Assembly (NCBI GenBank): GCA_019752375.1
Contig: JAIEMG010000095.1
Span: 1 to 42,465 of the forward strand
Length of the DNA: 42,465 bases
Source: Gemmataceae bacterium
GTDB lineage: Bacteria > Planctomycetota > Planctomycetia > Gemmatales > Gemmataceae
Direction: 5' to 3'
In this document: one piece after another, positions 9,478-17,756 of the stretch
How the letters are laid out: every line of letters begins with the position of its first letter
Numbering within the stretch: position 1 is the first letter of the stretch
Notes under the pieces: model-generated
What the model saw: only the letters and a program-made list of their open reading frames with translations
Database searches by the model: none
What the model was told of the DNA's origin: nothing
Made by a program: the position numbers and the translations under genes

Positions 9478-12400
9478 TCAACTGCATCCGGATGTGGTGC
9501 CGCACGTATCGCATTTCATGCACGCGCCGCTGCGGACGAGCGTGAGCTGGCCGCACTCGCTGCACGGATCGCCCTCATAGCCCTTGAGGCGGGCCACGCG
9601 CACCCGTTCCAGCGTCGCGGACTTGCTGCCGTTGCCGTTTCCATTGCCGTGCCCATTCCCGTGGCCATTGCCATGCCCGTTGCCCGGCAGCGGGTTCAGA
9701 TGGCTGCTGCGGGGCGGAGCAAAGGCGGACGATACGGGCTTGTTCGCCACCACCGGCTCATCAGGCACGGCTTCCGGCTCGAACTCCGGCTCCTTGTCCT
9801 CATCGTGCAGCGCGTCGCCGCGCAAGTCCTCTTCGAGGACGTGGGCCAGGTCGTGACGGCCGATGTAGGTGATCGCCAGCTCGCGGAAGATGTAGTCGAT
9901 GATCGACGTGGACATTTTGATGTGCGGGTTGCCCTGCACCATGCCGTTGGGCTCGAAGCGCGTGAAGAGGAACGCATCGACGTACTCTTCCAGCGGCACG
10001 CCGAACTGCAGGCCCAGCGACACCGCGATGGCGAAGCAGTTCGTCATGCTGCGGAACGCGGCGCCTTCCTTGTGCATGTCGAGGAAGATCTCGCCAAGGG
10101 TGCCATCCTCGTATTCACCGGTGCGCAGGTACATCTTGTGATTGCCGATGCGTGCCTTCTGCGTGTAGCCCGCGCGACGGTCCGGCAGCCGGCGGCGCTT
10201 GCTGATGTAGTTCAGGGCCTTCTCCGCCATGCGGACCGGCTCGGCCTTCTGCTCTTCCACGACGGCCGGTTCGGCGCCGTCGGCAATGGTATTGAGCGGC
10301 TGGCTGAGCTTGGAGCCGTCGCGGTAGAGTGCGTTGGCCTTGAGCATTAACTGCCAGCTGAGCGTGTAGGCCTGCTTCACGTCCTCGATGGTCGCGGAGT
10401 GCGGCATGTTGATGGTCTTGCTGATCGCGCCGGAAATGAACGGCTGGGCCGCGGCCATCATGCGGATGTGCGACTCCGCGGATAGGAAACGCTTGCCGAT
10501 CTTGCCGCAGCGATTGGCACAATCGAAGACCGCGTAATGCTCGGGCTTGAGGTACGGCGCCCCTTCAATGGTCATCGTGCCGCACACGTGCCGATTGGCT
10601 TCCGCGATCTGTTCCTTGGTGAAGCCAAGCGCCGCGAGCAGGTCGAAATCGGGCGTATCCAGTTGCTTCTGGGAGAAACCGAGTCGGTCCCGGCAGAACT
10701 CGTCGCCCAGGCTCCAGCGATTGAAGGCAAACGACAGCTCGAAGACGCCCGGCAGCTGCGATTTGATGCGCTGCAGGGCATCGTCCGTGAAGCCCTTGGT
10801 CTTGAGACTGGCCGGATTGATGTGCGGGCAACCCGTCAGCGTGCCGGCGCCCTGGCAGTACCGGATGATGGTGTCAATCTGCGCCGGCGTGTAACCCAGA
10901 CGCGCCAGGGCCGGCGGAATGGAGGCGTTGATGATCTTGAAGTAGCCGCCGCCCGCCAGCTTCTTGAACTTCACCAATGCGAAGTCTGGCTCGCAGCCGG
11001 TCGTGTCGCAATCCATGACGAGGCCTATGGTGTTATGACTCACGAAGCCGTTAGCGATGTAGGTAACATTGGCCGGTACCGACAGGTCGTAGGTGAGCTG
11101 CTCACCGCCGTCTTCGTTCGCTTGCACAACGTCATAGAAGTACTGCAAAGCGCGGCCGATTTCAGAATCGCCAGTTTCCGCGTACACGGCCTCGAGGCTG
11201 CGACGAGTGACGGCGCCGCCTCGGCGTTTCACCGCGAGCTTCAAGGCATTGGTTTGCACCCCCGACGCCAAGGCCGTTTCCAGGACTTTCCCGGTCAGGT
11301 AGACATAGTCGCGGCGCCCGGCCTGTGGAATACTCGTCGTCTTGACTGCCTGAGCCTTGCGCAGACCAACGAAGTTGATTTTCGCTTGGAACGCCTCGTT
11401 GTACGCCTCATTCTTGAGACGCAGGACATACATGGTCGACTGGCCCCAGCCGGAAAGATCCAGCTTGGTGGTCGTCGGGAAGCCCATGGTCAGCAGAAGC
11501 GACCGAACCTGCTGAGCAAACTCCGCGTGCGTCGAAGTCCAGGAGGGGCAGCCTACCGTCACGGTGCCGTCGGCCTCGAACAGGCCGCGCAGGAAGGCCC
11601 CGTAACAAACCGGATCATTGGTGTAGAGCAGAGCATTCGGAATCCGAGGCAAGTATCCCTTGCCGACGTGTCCGGAGTTTGGAGCCAGTTTGCAGAAACC
11701 GCACGCTTCCCACCAGAGCGTCAGGCTGACCGAGTGAACGGAGACCTCCAGGTACCCCTGCTTCGGCTCGACGTGGGCGTCGAGGTGGAACAGATCTCGG
11801 CACAAGCTGACAAGCCGTTGCACCACGTCCGTGTCTTCCTTCGACACACAGAAGCGCAACCCCTTGCTGTGCAGCGATCCGTCGCCCATGAAATAGCCAA
11901 CAAGTTCCGCCAGCGCGGCAGTCATGACGCGCGGCACCACGGTCCGTGGTTCGCTGGCCCAGTACAGCTCTTCCAAGGGCGGCAGCTTGACAACCCGAGG
12001 CGCACCAACCAGTCCGTTCATCGCCAACGGCACCACATCCCCCACCGCGACGTCGGCCATCCGCTTCCATACCCACTGGCCGCTGCCGGCCTCCACCACT
12101 TTGACACGATGTTGAAGAGTGCCCTGGATTTCATAGCCGCTCGCCGTCCTGATCCGCCGCGTTGGAGCGACGCCGTTGACGTAAAACCGAGTGGCGGCTT
12201 GTTCGCCCTCGTCAGTCAAGACCTGGAACTGGACATCCTGCCATTGCTGCCCGTCGACGTCGCCGAGCGTATTCAATGGCACCAAGCCGCGGTCCGTGGT
12301 TACGAGAGACCCGCCGACCAAGCATCCCGTCGGCGCAATTACCGTGACCTGGGCGTTGCGGTAGCCATGCTTCTCACCCAGTTCCAGCATCCGATCGCAT

Positions 12401-15030
12401 TCCCGTCTTGCCGCTTCGAGCAGATAGGCGGGGCAGTGGCGCGGCTCGATACCGGCCGGAGTAATGGTCAATCCTTCGTACTCGTGCCCCGGCGTCTGAT
12501 ACGCGGCGCGGCGATGATTGCGCACCACGCGCAGCATTTCCTCGCGATTGGCGGCATAGCGCGGGAACGGTTCCTGCTCCGCCGCGATCTCGGCACTGGT
12601 GGCGTAAGCCGCCGCGTGCATCAGGGCCGTCAGCGCGCCGCACTGGGCGCGTCCCTCGGGCGAATCGTAGGGAATGCCCTGCACCATCAAGAGCGAACCG
12701 AGGTTGGCATAGCCAAGTCCCAGCGTCCGGAAGTCGTAGGACTTCTGCGCCACCTCGACCGATGGGAACTGCGCCATGTAGACGGAGATTTCCAGGATCA
12801 GCGTCCAGAGCCGACAGGCGTGGCGATAGGACTCGACGTCGAAGCGATTCGCGGACGCATCGAAGAATTTAAGCATGTTCAACGATGCAAGATTGCATGC
12901 AGTATCGTCTATGAACAAATATTCACTACAGGGATTTGACGCATTGATCCGCCCATCCGCCGGACAGGTATGCCATTCGTTGATGGTCGTGTCGAACTGC
13001 AGCCCCGGATCGGCACAGCTCCATGCAGCGTAGGTGATCTGCTCCCACAGTTCGCGGGCCCGCATCGTCTTGCACGGCTTGGGGGCGCGTCCTGCTTTCT
13101 GCGCCTTCGCCTTTTCGGTCCGCCAGTACAGGTTCCACGGGCTGTCCTTGCGGACGGCGTCCATGAAGGCGTTGTCCACGCGCACGGAGTTGTTGCTGTT
13201 CTGGCCGCTGACGGTGAAGTAGGCCTTCGAGTTCCAGTCGGTGTCGTATTCGTCAAAGCGCAAGGAAGTGATGCCTTGCCGGGCCAGCTGGAAGACGCGT
13301 TCGATGTAATTGGCCGGCACCAGGTCGGCGTGCGCCTCGGCCAGCGCCTTGCGCAACTCGTTATTGCGGGCGCGGTCGTAGCGGTCGTCGGCCTTGGGGC
13401 CGCTGTGAATCGCCTTGAGGATGGCGTTCAAGTGGCGGTTCAGCAACCGCGAGCCGGTGACGAGCGACGCGACCTTTTGCTCCTCGAAGACCTTCCAGTT
13501 GACGAACTCCTCGATGTCGGGATGGTCGAGGTCGAGCACGACCATCTTGGCCGCGCGGCGCGTGGTCCCCCCCGACTTGATGGCTCCCGCGGCGCGGTCG
13601 CCGATCTTGAGGAAGCTCATCAGACCGCTGGATTTGCCGCCACCGGAGAGCGGTTCGCCTTCGCCGCGCAGGGACGAGAAGCTCGTGCCCGTGCCGGACC
13701 CGTACTTAAAGATGCGTGCCTCGCGGACCCAGAGGTCCATGATGCCGCCTTCATTCACCAGGTCGTCGTGGACCGATTGGATGAAGCAATTATGGACGAC
13801 CACGTTGTTGGTGAGGAAATTGTGACTCTCGGTCTCAATGTCGTATACGTCTTCCTCGCCCACGTATTCGATGGCCGCTATGGCAATGCGGTTCACTCGC
13901 GCGGTGCGCTGCATGACGGCATCGAAAGGGGCGAAATCGTCAATTGGGGCATCGCCATCGAAGTCCGGGCCCATTTCGGCGACTTGCGTGTCAACCGCAC
14001 TACTTTCGGCTCCAGGCTCTGCCTGGTAATGCCCGGCTCGGGAAGTCCGTCTTGGTCGCCCTTGGGGACCGAGGAACTTGTCTCTTAGTTGCAGGCACCA
14101 AGCCCCTGCACTGGCATAGTCCACCGGTCCGGTACTGAGGAACTTGTCTCTTAGAAGCACCGTATCGGCCCGCTCGATCAATTGCATTCCCGCTGATAAA
14201 TCACCAACTTGACACCACCGTTGCCCAACCTCTGTTTCCGCACACGCCAGAACGAGATGGTCCGCAGTCGCTTCGATGAAGTTGCCGTTCGCCAGCCGGA
14301 CCCGGTAGACGGGCTTCACGCCGTTGTGCTTGACCGCGACCACCTGCGTGCAACCGTTGGCGTCGAAAACGGGCAGTCCGATCAGATTCCGCGTGACGAT
14401 GTCGCCAATCGCGATTGGACCGGCTGGAGTCGTCACCAGCGCGCGATATGGCAGGCACGCGTGTGGGGCTGGGCGCTCGTAGGCCGACGCCGAGCGCGTG
14501 ACCGACACGGTCTTCGGGTCCACGTAATAGTGTCCCTGCGGCGGCCCCTCGATGCCGTAGGCCCAGTGCAGGCCGGTGTTGAACCATTGGGGGGAATTGG
14601 GCGCCGCCATCTGCGCCGCCAGCATGAAGCACGTCTCGTCGAAGAACGACCGTGCATCGGACTCGCTGCTGAAGTAGCCGCCCTTCCAGCCCCAGTAGGT
14701 CCAGCAGCCTGCCAGACGGCGAAAGACTTGCCGGGCGTCGGTTTCGTGCGCCGAGCAAGCGTCGCCGACGACGGGGCGGGTGCGCTGCAGCCACGCCGGC
14801 ACGTCGGCCTCCGCCACGCGTTCCGCCTGGACCGGCAGTCCGGCGCGGCGGAAGTATTTTTGGGCGAGGATGTCCACCGCGACCTGCGACCAGCCTTCCG
14901 GCGCCAGCACGTCCGTCATCTCGAAGACAACGGACCCATTGGGGTTCACGATGCGCGAACTCCGCGGCACGAAAGTGAAGGAAGCGAAGGGATCTTGCCC
15001 TTCAGCGGTGTAACGACGAGCAATCTGCAT
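9478..15030 (-). CDS. nrdJ: Adenosylcobalamin-dependent ribonucleotide reductase (class II), with two inteins
   Basis: A precursor of 1850 residues that should splice to a 1196-residue class II reductase, which reduces ribonucleotides to deoxyribonucleotides using AdoCbl to make the thiyl radical. Exteins: 15030-14458 (191 aa), 13788-12325 (488 aa), 11031-9478 (517 aa). Landmarks: [24 protein letters not shown], holding the first redox Cys; SNPCSEYLF, with the thiyl-radical Cys; [10 protein letters not shown], the second redox Cys; and [16 protein letters not shown]. The C-terminus has a Cys-rich zinc-ribbon (CSECG...CMKCDTCG) joined by an NGHG-repeat linker. Start 15030 ([12 protein letters not shown]) is chosen because gaaggt lies about 8 bases upstream; in-frame codons back to 15141 look non-coding. 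The gene follows dcd by 79 bases and precedes a cobalamin adenosyltransferase. Activity depends on both inteins splicing. Confidence 0.96.
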   Translation of the reverse strand: MQIARRYTAEGQDPFASFTFVPRSSRIVNPNGSVVFEMTDVLAPEGWSQVAVDILAQKYFRRAGLPVQAERVAEADVPAWLQRTRPVVGDACSAHETDARQVFRRLAGCWTYWGWKGGYFSSESDARSFFDETCFMLAAQMAAPNSPQWFNTGLHWAYGIEGPPQGHYYVDPKTVSVTRSASAYERPAPHACLPYRALVTTPAGPIAIGDIVTRNLIGLPVFDANGCTQVVAVKHNGVKPVYRVRLANGNFIEATADHLVLACAETEVGQRWCQVGDLSAGMQLIERADTVLLRDKFLSTGPVDYASAGAWCLQLRDKFLGPQGRPRRTSRAGHYQAEPGAESSAVDTQVAEMGPDFDGDAPIDDFAPFDAVMQRTARVNRIAIAAIEYVGEEDVYDIETESHNFLTNNVVVHNCFIQSVHDDLVNEGGIMDLWVREARIFKYGSGTGTSFSSLRGEGEPLSGGGKSSGLMSFLKIGDRAAGAIKSGGTTRRAAKMVVLDLDHPDIEEFVNWKVFEEQKVASLVTGSRLLNRHLNAILKAIHSGPKADDRYDRARNNELRKALAEAHADLVPANYIERVFQLARQGITSLRFDEYDTDWNSKAYFTVSGQNSNNSVRVDNAFMDAVRKDSPWNLYWRTEKAKAQKAGRAPKPCKTMRARELWEQITYAAWSCADPGLQFDTTINEWHTCPADGRINASNPCSEYLFIDDTACNLASLNMLKFFDASANRFDVESYRHACRLWTLILEISVYMAQFPSVEVAQKSYDFRTLGLGYANLGSLLMVQGIPYDSPEGRAQCGALTALMHAAAYATSAEIAAEQEPFPRYAANREEMLRVVRNHRRAAYQTPGHEYEGLTITPAGIEPRHCPAYLLEAARRECDRMLELGEKHGYRNAQVTVIAPTGCLVGGSLVTTDRGLVPLNTLGDVDGQQWQDVQFQVLTDEGEQAATRFYVNGVAPTRRIRTASGYEIQGTLQHRVKVVEAGSGQWVWKRMADVAVGDVVPLAMNGLVGAPRVVKLPPLEELYWASEPRTVVPRVMTAALAELVGYFMGDGSLHSKGLRFCVSKEDTDVVQRLVSLCRDLFHLDAHVEPKQGYLEVSVHSVSLTLWWEACGFCKLAPNSGHVGKGYLPRIPNALLYTNDPVCYGAFLRGLFEADGTVTVGCPSWTSTHAEFAQQVRSLLLTMGFPTTTKLDLSGWGQSTMYVLRLKNEAYNEAFQAKINFVGLRKAQAVKTTSIPQAGRRDYVYLTGKVLETALASGVQTNALKLAVKRRGGAVTRRSLEAVYAETGDSEIGRALQYFYDVVQANEDGGEQLTYDLSVPANVTYIANGFVSHNTIGLVMDCDTTGCEPDFALVKFKKLAGGGYFKIINASIPPALARLGYTPAQIDTIIRYCQGAGTLTGCPHINPASLKTKGFTDDALQRIKSQLPGVFELSFAFNRWSLGDEFCRDRLGFSQKQLDTPDFDLLAALGFTKEQIAEANRHVCGTMTIEGAPYLKPEHYAVFDCANRCGKIGKRFLSAESHIRMMAAAQPFISGAISKTINMPHSATIEDVKQAYTLSWQLMLKANALYRDGSKLSQPLNTIADGAEPAVVEEQKAEPVRMAEKALNYISKRRRLPDRRAGYTQKARIGNHKMYLRTGEYEDGTLGEIFLDMHKEGAAFRSMTNCFAIAVSLGLQFGVPLEEYVDAFLFTRFEPNGMVQGNPHIKMSTSIIDYIFRELAITYIGRHDLAHVLEEDLRGDALHDEDKEPEFEPEAVPDEPVVANKPVSSAFAPPRSSHLNPLPGNGHGNGHGNGHGNGNGNGSKSATLERVRVARLKGYEGDPCSECGQLTLVRSGACMKCDTCGTTSGCS
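9629..9685 (-). repeat. In-frame 12-bp tandem repeat coding an NGHG linker
   Basis: Near-identical 12-base units (consensus on plus ccattgccgtgc) encode a run of Asn-Gly-His-Gly in nrdJ, between the catalytic part and the C-terminal zinc ribbon. It is probably a flexible, length-variable linker. His density could bind metal, but that is speculation. Confidence 0.7.
11032..12324 (-). mobile_element. Intein 2 in nrdJ, full length with LAGLIDADG-type homing endonuclease
   Basis: A 431-residue intein inserted between Gly and Thr of APTG|TIG, a conserved nucleotide/phosphate-binding loop of the reductase. Splicing signals: Cys1 with block [19 protein letters not shown]; block [15 protein letters not shown] with the TxxH-type His; block [18 protein letters not shown]; and block G VSHN followed by extein Thr. 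Two dodecapeptide motifs ([11 protein letters not shown] and [11 protein letters not shown]) mark a DOD homing endonuclease with an acidic residue in each, so it may still be mobile. The Thr at +1 is an accepted nucleophile. Boundaries are exact to the codon because the host sequence on both sides is well conserved. Confidence 0.93.
13789..14457 (-). mobile_element. Intein 1 in nrdJ, mini-intein without homing endonuclease
   Basis: A 223-residue intein placed directly before an active-site Cys of the reductase (PHA|CFIQS). Block [21 protein letters not shown]. Block [15 protein letters not shown] with the expected His. Block [16 protein letters not shown]. Block G: VVVHN, then extein Cys. No LAGLIDADG or HNH motif is seen; the middle (about 100 residues) is Pro/Asp/Gly-rich and includes a duplicated LRDKFL. 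This is a mini-intein that has probably lost its endonuclease, leaving a disordered insert. Because the +1 Cys is a catalytic residue of the host, an unspliced protein cannot be active. Confidence 0.9.
14071..14154 (-). repeat. 18-bp direct repeat, 66 bp apart, inside intein 1
   Basis: The 18-mer gaggaacttgtctcttag occurs at 14071-14088 and again at 14137-14154. The offset of 66 bases is exactly 22 codons, so the frame is kept and the peptide LRDKFL appears twice. Between the copies lie short palindromes (tgcagg/cctgca and accggtccggt). It looks like a small in-frame insertion or duplication in the place where a homing endonuclease domain normally sits. Confidence 0.8.
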
Positions 15031-15109
15031 AGCGGTGACCTTCAGCAGAAATAGCCGCACCGGCATCCCCACGCTGGGATGCGGATGGACGAGCCGGGGC
15101 AGCGATCGG

Positions 15110-15676
15110 TTAGTGTGTACTGTGGTTCGGACCGACGACAAAGGGAAGCGTCAGGCCCTTCTGGTCCTGATACTTCCCCTTCTTGTCGGCGTAGCTGGTG
15201 CGGCAGACGGCTTCGCCGCGCAGGAACAGAATCTGGGCAATCCCCTCGCCGGCGTAAATCTTGGCCGGCAACGGGGTCGTGTTGCTGATCTCGATGGTGA
15301 TGCGGCCGCGCCACTCGGGCTCCAGCGGCGTCACATTGACGATGATGCCGCACCGGGCGTACGTCGACTTGCCCACGCAGACGGCAATCACGTCGCGGGG
15401 GATCTCCAGGTACTCCACCGTCTCCGCCAGCGCAAAGCTGTTCGGCGGAATCAGGCAGGCATCCGCCTCGATGTCCACGAACGAATTACGGTCGAAGTTC
15501 TTGGGATCGACGACGGAGCAGTGAGCGTTGGTGAAGACCTTGAAATGCCGCCCGACACGTACGTCGTAGCCATAGCTGGTCACGCCGTACGAGATCGTCC
15601 CGGGCCGCGCCGATGCGTCGGCGAACGGTTCGATCTTGATGTCGCGTTGAATCTGCCAGTCCGGTAATACGCCCAT
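15110..15676 (-). CDS. dcd: dCTP deaminase
   Basis: A 188-residue trimeric deaminase of the dUTPase superfamily that converts dCTP to dUTP, feeding dUMP and thymidylate synthesis. Signatures: [26 protein letters not shown] (the Ser/Arg pair that binds the phosphates); [19 protein letters not shown], whose Glu is in the position of the catalytic Glu of E. coli Dcd; and [14 protein letters not shown] choose the ATG at 15676 because aggagg lies 8 bases upstream; an in-frame ATG at 15703 is possible. It sits 79 bases before nrdJ on the same strand, so the two probably share a transcript for dNTP supply. It lacks a dUTPase fusion, so a separate dUTPase is expected elsewhere. Confidence 0.95.
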   Translation of the reverse strand: MGVLPDWQIQRDIKIEPFADASARPGTISYGVTSYGYDVRVGRHFKVFTNAHCSVVDPKNFDRNSFVDIEADACLIPPNSFALAETVEYLEIPRDVIAVCVGKSTYARCGIIVNVTPLEPEWRGRITIEISNTTPLPAKIYAGEGIAQILFLRGEAVCRTSYADKKGKYQDQKGLTLPFVVGPNHSTH

Positions 15677-15819
15677 GTCCGCATCCTCCTGCGCTCCCGC
15701 CATTGTGCGTCCCTTCGCGTTGCGGAATTCGTCCCTGACCGCTCTCGCTCGCGCTGAATGAAGTTTCGATTGTGTACTGATGAATAGTCCGAGAAGCCAA
15801 TATCTGGTAACGGGGTCTC

Positions 15820-15847
15820 AATCTAGCACAACATCTGGTGCTGTCAA
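15820..15847 (-). promoter_or_regulatory. Candidate sigma-70-like promoter for dcd-nrdJ
   Basis: On the minus strand a perfect TTGACA (15847-15842) is separated by 16 bases from TAGATT (15825-15820), in the only AT-rich gap of this region. It lies about 140 bases before the dcd start. The 7-mer accagat occurs twice nearby on the minus strand, once between the boxes and once just downstream, and could be an operator half-site. No cobalamin riboswitch or NrdR box was recognised. Confidence 0.45.
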
Positions 15848-15891
15848 TCAAAATTCCACGCCGCTAAATGGCGCACATCCGGTATGACCGG

Positions 15892-16890
15892 TCAATCGGT
15901 CAGGCCGCATTCGAGTAACTCGGCGCCATGCACTGGATTGGGCACAAGCCTGCAGTTCGCGACCGCCGCGGGAAGCAACCACACGTCACCGCACCGGATG
16001 GTCTCGCTCTGATTACCGCATTGAAGTTCCGCCGCACCCTGCGTGCAGGTGAGGATCGTGCAACGTCCCGCGCCACCGACCGCAACCGGCTGACGCGTCC
16101 GGCGGCGCCACAGGCGAAAATGCTTGCAACTAACGAGCCGTTCGCGGGCTAAACTGCCGTCTCCTTCCCTCACGGGGACCACCGGCCTGCCTGAATGCAT
16201 GGAAAAATCGATACAAGCCAGCGCTTCCTCCACATGCAGCTGCCGCGGGGTCCCTGTCTTGGCATCGATACGGTCCCAATCGTGCAAGCGGAATGTCACG
16301 TCGCTGTTTTGCTGCACTTCGAAAAGAAGAAGACCGCTACCCAGCGCGTGAACCGTCCCTGCCGGCAGGAAGACGCAATCGCCCGCCCGCGGCGCGAAGG
16401 ATGCAAGGCATTCCGCCACGCGCTGCTCCTTCATCGCCTGTCGCAGCTCCCTTGGTCCCACGCCCGGCTTGAAACCAACGTAGATGCAACTGCCCGGTTC
16501 GGCGTGCAAGACCACCCACGCCTCCGTCTTGCCGCGCTGGCCGGGTGGCAACAGGTGCTCGTGATGGTCATCGGGGTGGACCTGGACCGACAGCGTGTCG
16601 CGGGCATCGAGGAACTTGAGCAGAAGCGGGAAGCGCTCGTGCTTCGCCGCGTCCGGGCCCAGCAGCCCGTTCCGAGAGTGCTCCATCAGTTGCCGAAGCG
16701 TTTGCCCACGCAGCGGTCCGTTGGCGACGCGCGTTGGTTGATCGGGCTGGTCGCTGAGCACCCACGCTTCGCCAATGGGCCCGTCATCCGGCAACGGCTG
16801 GCGCAGAAACTCGCCAAGGCGACGGCCGCCCCAGAGCCGGTGCTGGAAGATTGCCTCGAAACGCAGCGGATAGAGCGGCACATCGTCCAT
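15892..16890 (-). CDS. manA: Mannose-6-phosphate isomerase, class I (type I PMI)
   Basis: A 332-residue zinc enzyme of the cupin fold that interconverts mannose 6-phosphate and fructose 6-phosphate, supplying mannose for nucleotide sugars and surface glycans. Zinc ligands are visible: Q103 and H105 in SVQVHPDD, E123 in KTEAWVVL, and H181 in PAGTVHALG. FRLHDWDR and RQLHVEEAL are also typical. The length fits the short Bacillus-like form. The start has gaggtgag 7 bases upstream. The gene is not tightly linked to dcd (215 bases). The second cupin half (after about residue 240) is the usual, less conserved one. Confidence 0.92.
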   Translation of the reverse strand: MDDVPLYPLRFEAIFQHRLWGGRRLGEFLRQPLPDDGPIGEAWVLSDQPDQPTRVANGPLRGQTLRQLMEHSRNGLLGPDAAKHERFPLLLKFLDARDTLSVQVHPDDHHEHLLPPGQRGKTEAWVVLHAEPGSCIYVGFKPGVGPRELRQAMKEQRVAECLASFAPRAGDCVFLPAGTVHALGSGLLLFEVQQNSDVTFRLHDWDRIDAKTGTPRQLHVEEALACIDFSMHSGRPVVPVREGDGSLARERLVSCKHFRLWRRRTRQPVAVGGAGRCTILTCTQGAAELQCGNQSETIRCGDVWLLPAAVANCRLVPNPVHGAELLECGLTD

Positions 16891-17051
16891 CTGTGCTCAC
16901 CTCGCTTGGGTTGGTGCCCGGAACGTGGCGAAAAACGAGGGGGAGAGGGAGGAGGGCCTCGACGGTGAATCATTCACCGGGACCACCACCACAATGGTGA
17001 GATTACCGCCGCGACGAGATTTGTGCAATCCAGGCAAGAGCGCCGGCGTCC

Positions 17052-17276
17052 TCAGGCCCGCGCGGTGTGAAAGTCATCCGCCATGCGCAGCAGCCGATAG
17101 CGCATTTGCTGGAGGCTCAGCAGTTCTTCCGGCGTGGCTTCGACGACTTCGTAATAGAGCGCTTCCACGGCTTCGAGCGCGAACCCTTCATCGCCATCGA
17201 AGGCAATGAGGGCCAGGGGAGAGCGGCGCAAGACTGCGTCCAGCAACAATCCGTCAATAGTGCATCGCAACTTCAC
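17052..17276 (-). CDS. Small unknown protein, 74 aa
   Basis: No family recognised. The protein (KLRCTIDGLLLDAVLRRSPL, then FALEAVEALYYEVVEATPEE and a helical end LLSLQQMRYRLLRMADDF) looks like a compact alpha/beta domain and is acidic overall. I choose the GTG at 17276 because ggaagga lies 9 bases before it. The frame is open back to an ATG at 17447, but the outer end of that extension lies inside the dispersed repeat at 17427-17533 and reads as non-coding, Arg/Ser-rich sequence. It stands alone, 161 bases upstream of manA on the same strand. Confidence 0.5.
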   Translation of the reverse strand: MKLRCTIDGLLLDAVLRRSPLALIAFDGDEGFALEAVEALYYEVVEATPEELLSLQQMRYRLLRMADDFHTARA

Positions 17277-17426
17277 GGTGCCCTGTCCTTCCAGGCTAAT
17301 TTGACGCGAAGTCTGGCCCAGGTGGAAGTAGCTTACTACGGCACACTGGCTTGTGGTAGTCCAGTAGGACGCTGATTCCGCACGACCGCCTGCGCGCCTT
17401 CGTGGGTGACGCGATAAACTAACACT

Positions 17427-17533
17427 ACAGCGATGGTTTGGAAGCACGATTCACCGGAACCGTCTGTAGCCGCAGGCTTTAGCCTGCGGAGTGAATTTAC
17501 GGCACCTGCGACGACACTCCGCAGGCTGAAGCC
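17427..17533. repeat. 107-bp dispersed repeat, copy 1
   Basis: The same 107 bases occur at 42284-42390, in the same orientation, with 10 mismatches and no gaps (about 91% identity). The unit contains the palindrome ccgcaggctttagcctgcgg and a second inverted segment (actccgcaggctgaagcc). It carries no coding capacity. Together with the inverted repeat that overlaps its right end it fills most of the 480 bases between the 74-aa gene and the kinase; nothing else is seen in that gap. Confidence 0.85.
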
Positions 17534-17662
17534 CAATACCGTTCAATTAGGAGCAAGTGTTCAGTAACTGCCGGCCATGAAATAAGGACTTACGTTCGCG
17601 CCATGACCAGAATCGAGTGAACATTTGCTCCTAATTGAACGGTATTGGGCTGAAGCCTGCGG
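17519..17662. repeat. 45-bp inverted repeat (MITE- or cruciform-like)
   Basis: The arms 17519-17563 and 17618-17662 are reverse complements with three mismatches in 45 bases, enclosing 54 bases. The arm includes caataccgttcaattaggag. Beyond the right arm ggctacagacg (to 17671) mirrors cgtctgtagcc at the start of the 107-bp repeat, so the whole 17461-17671 block is roughly symmetrical. No transposase gene is near; a non-autonomous element or strong cruciform is the simplest reading. Confidence 0.85.
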
Positions 17663-17756
17663 CTACAGACGTTGCACGGATCGTTCCGCGGGATGGAGCG
17701 CTGGAGTACTGAGCGGTGCGTTCTTCAACACGCCTGGGGTACGCGGAGCACGCTTG

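Noticed and set aside
10537..12939. 800-residue plus-strand frame inside nrdJ
   Set aside because: Antisense shadow of nrdJ and intein 2, kept open by high GC; no domain recognised.
15031..15891. Cobalamin riboswitch or NrdR box before nrdJ or dcd
   Set aside because: I looked for the B12-box core and the NrdR palindrome in both gaps and saw neither.
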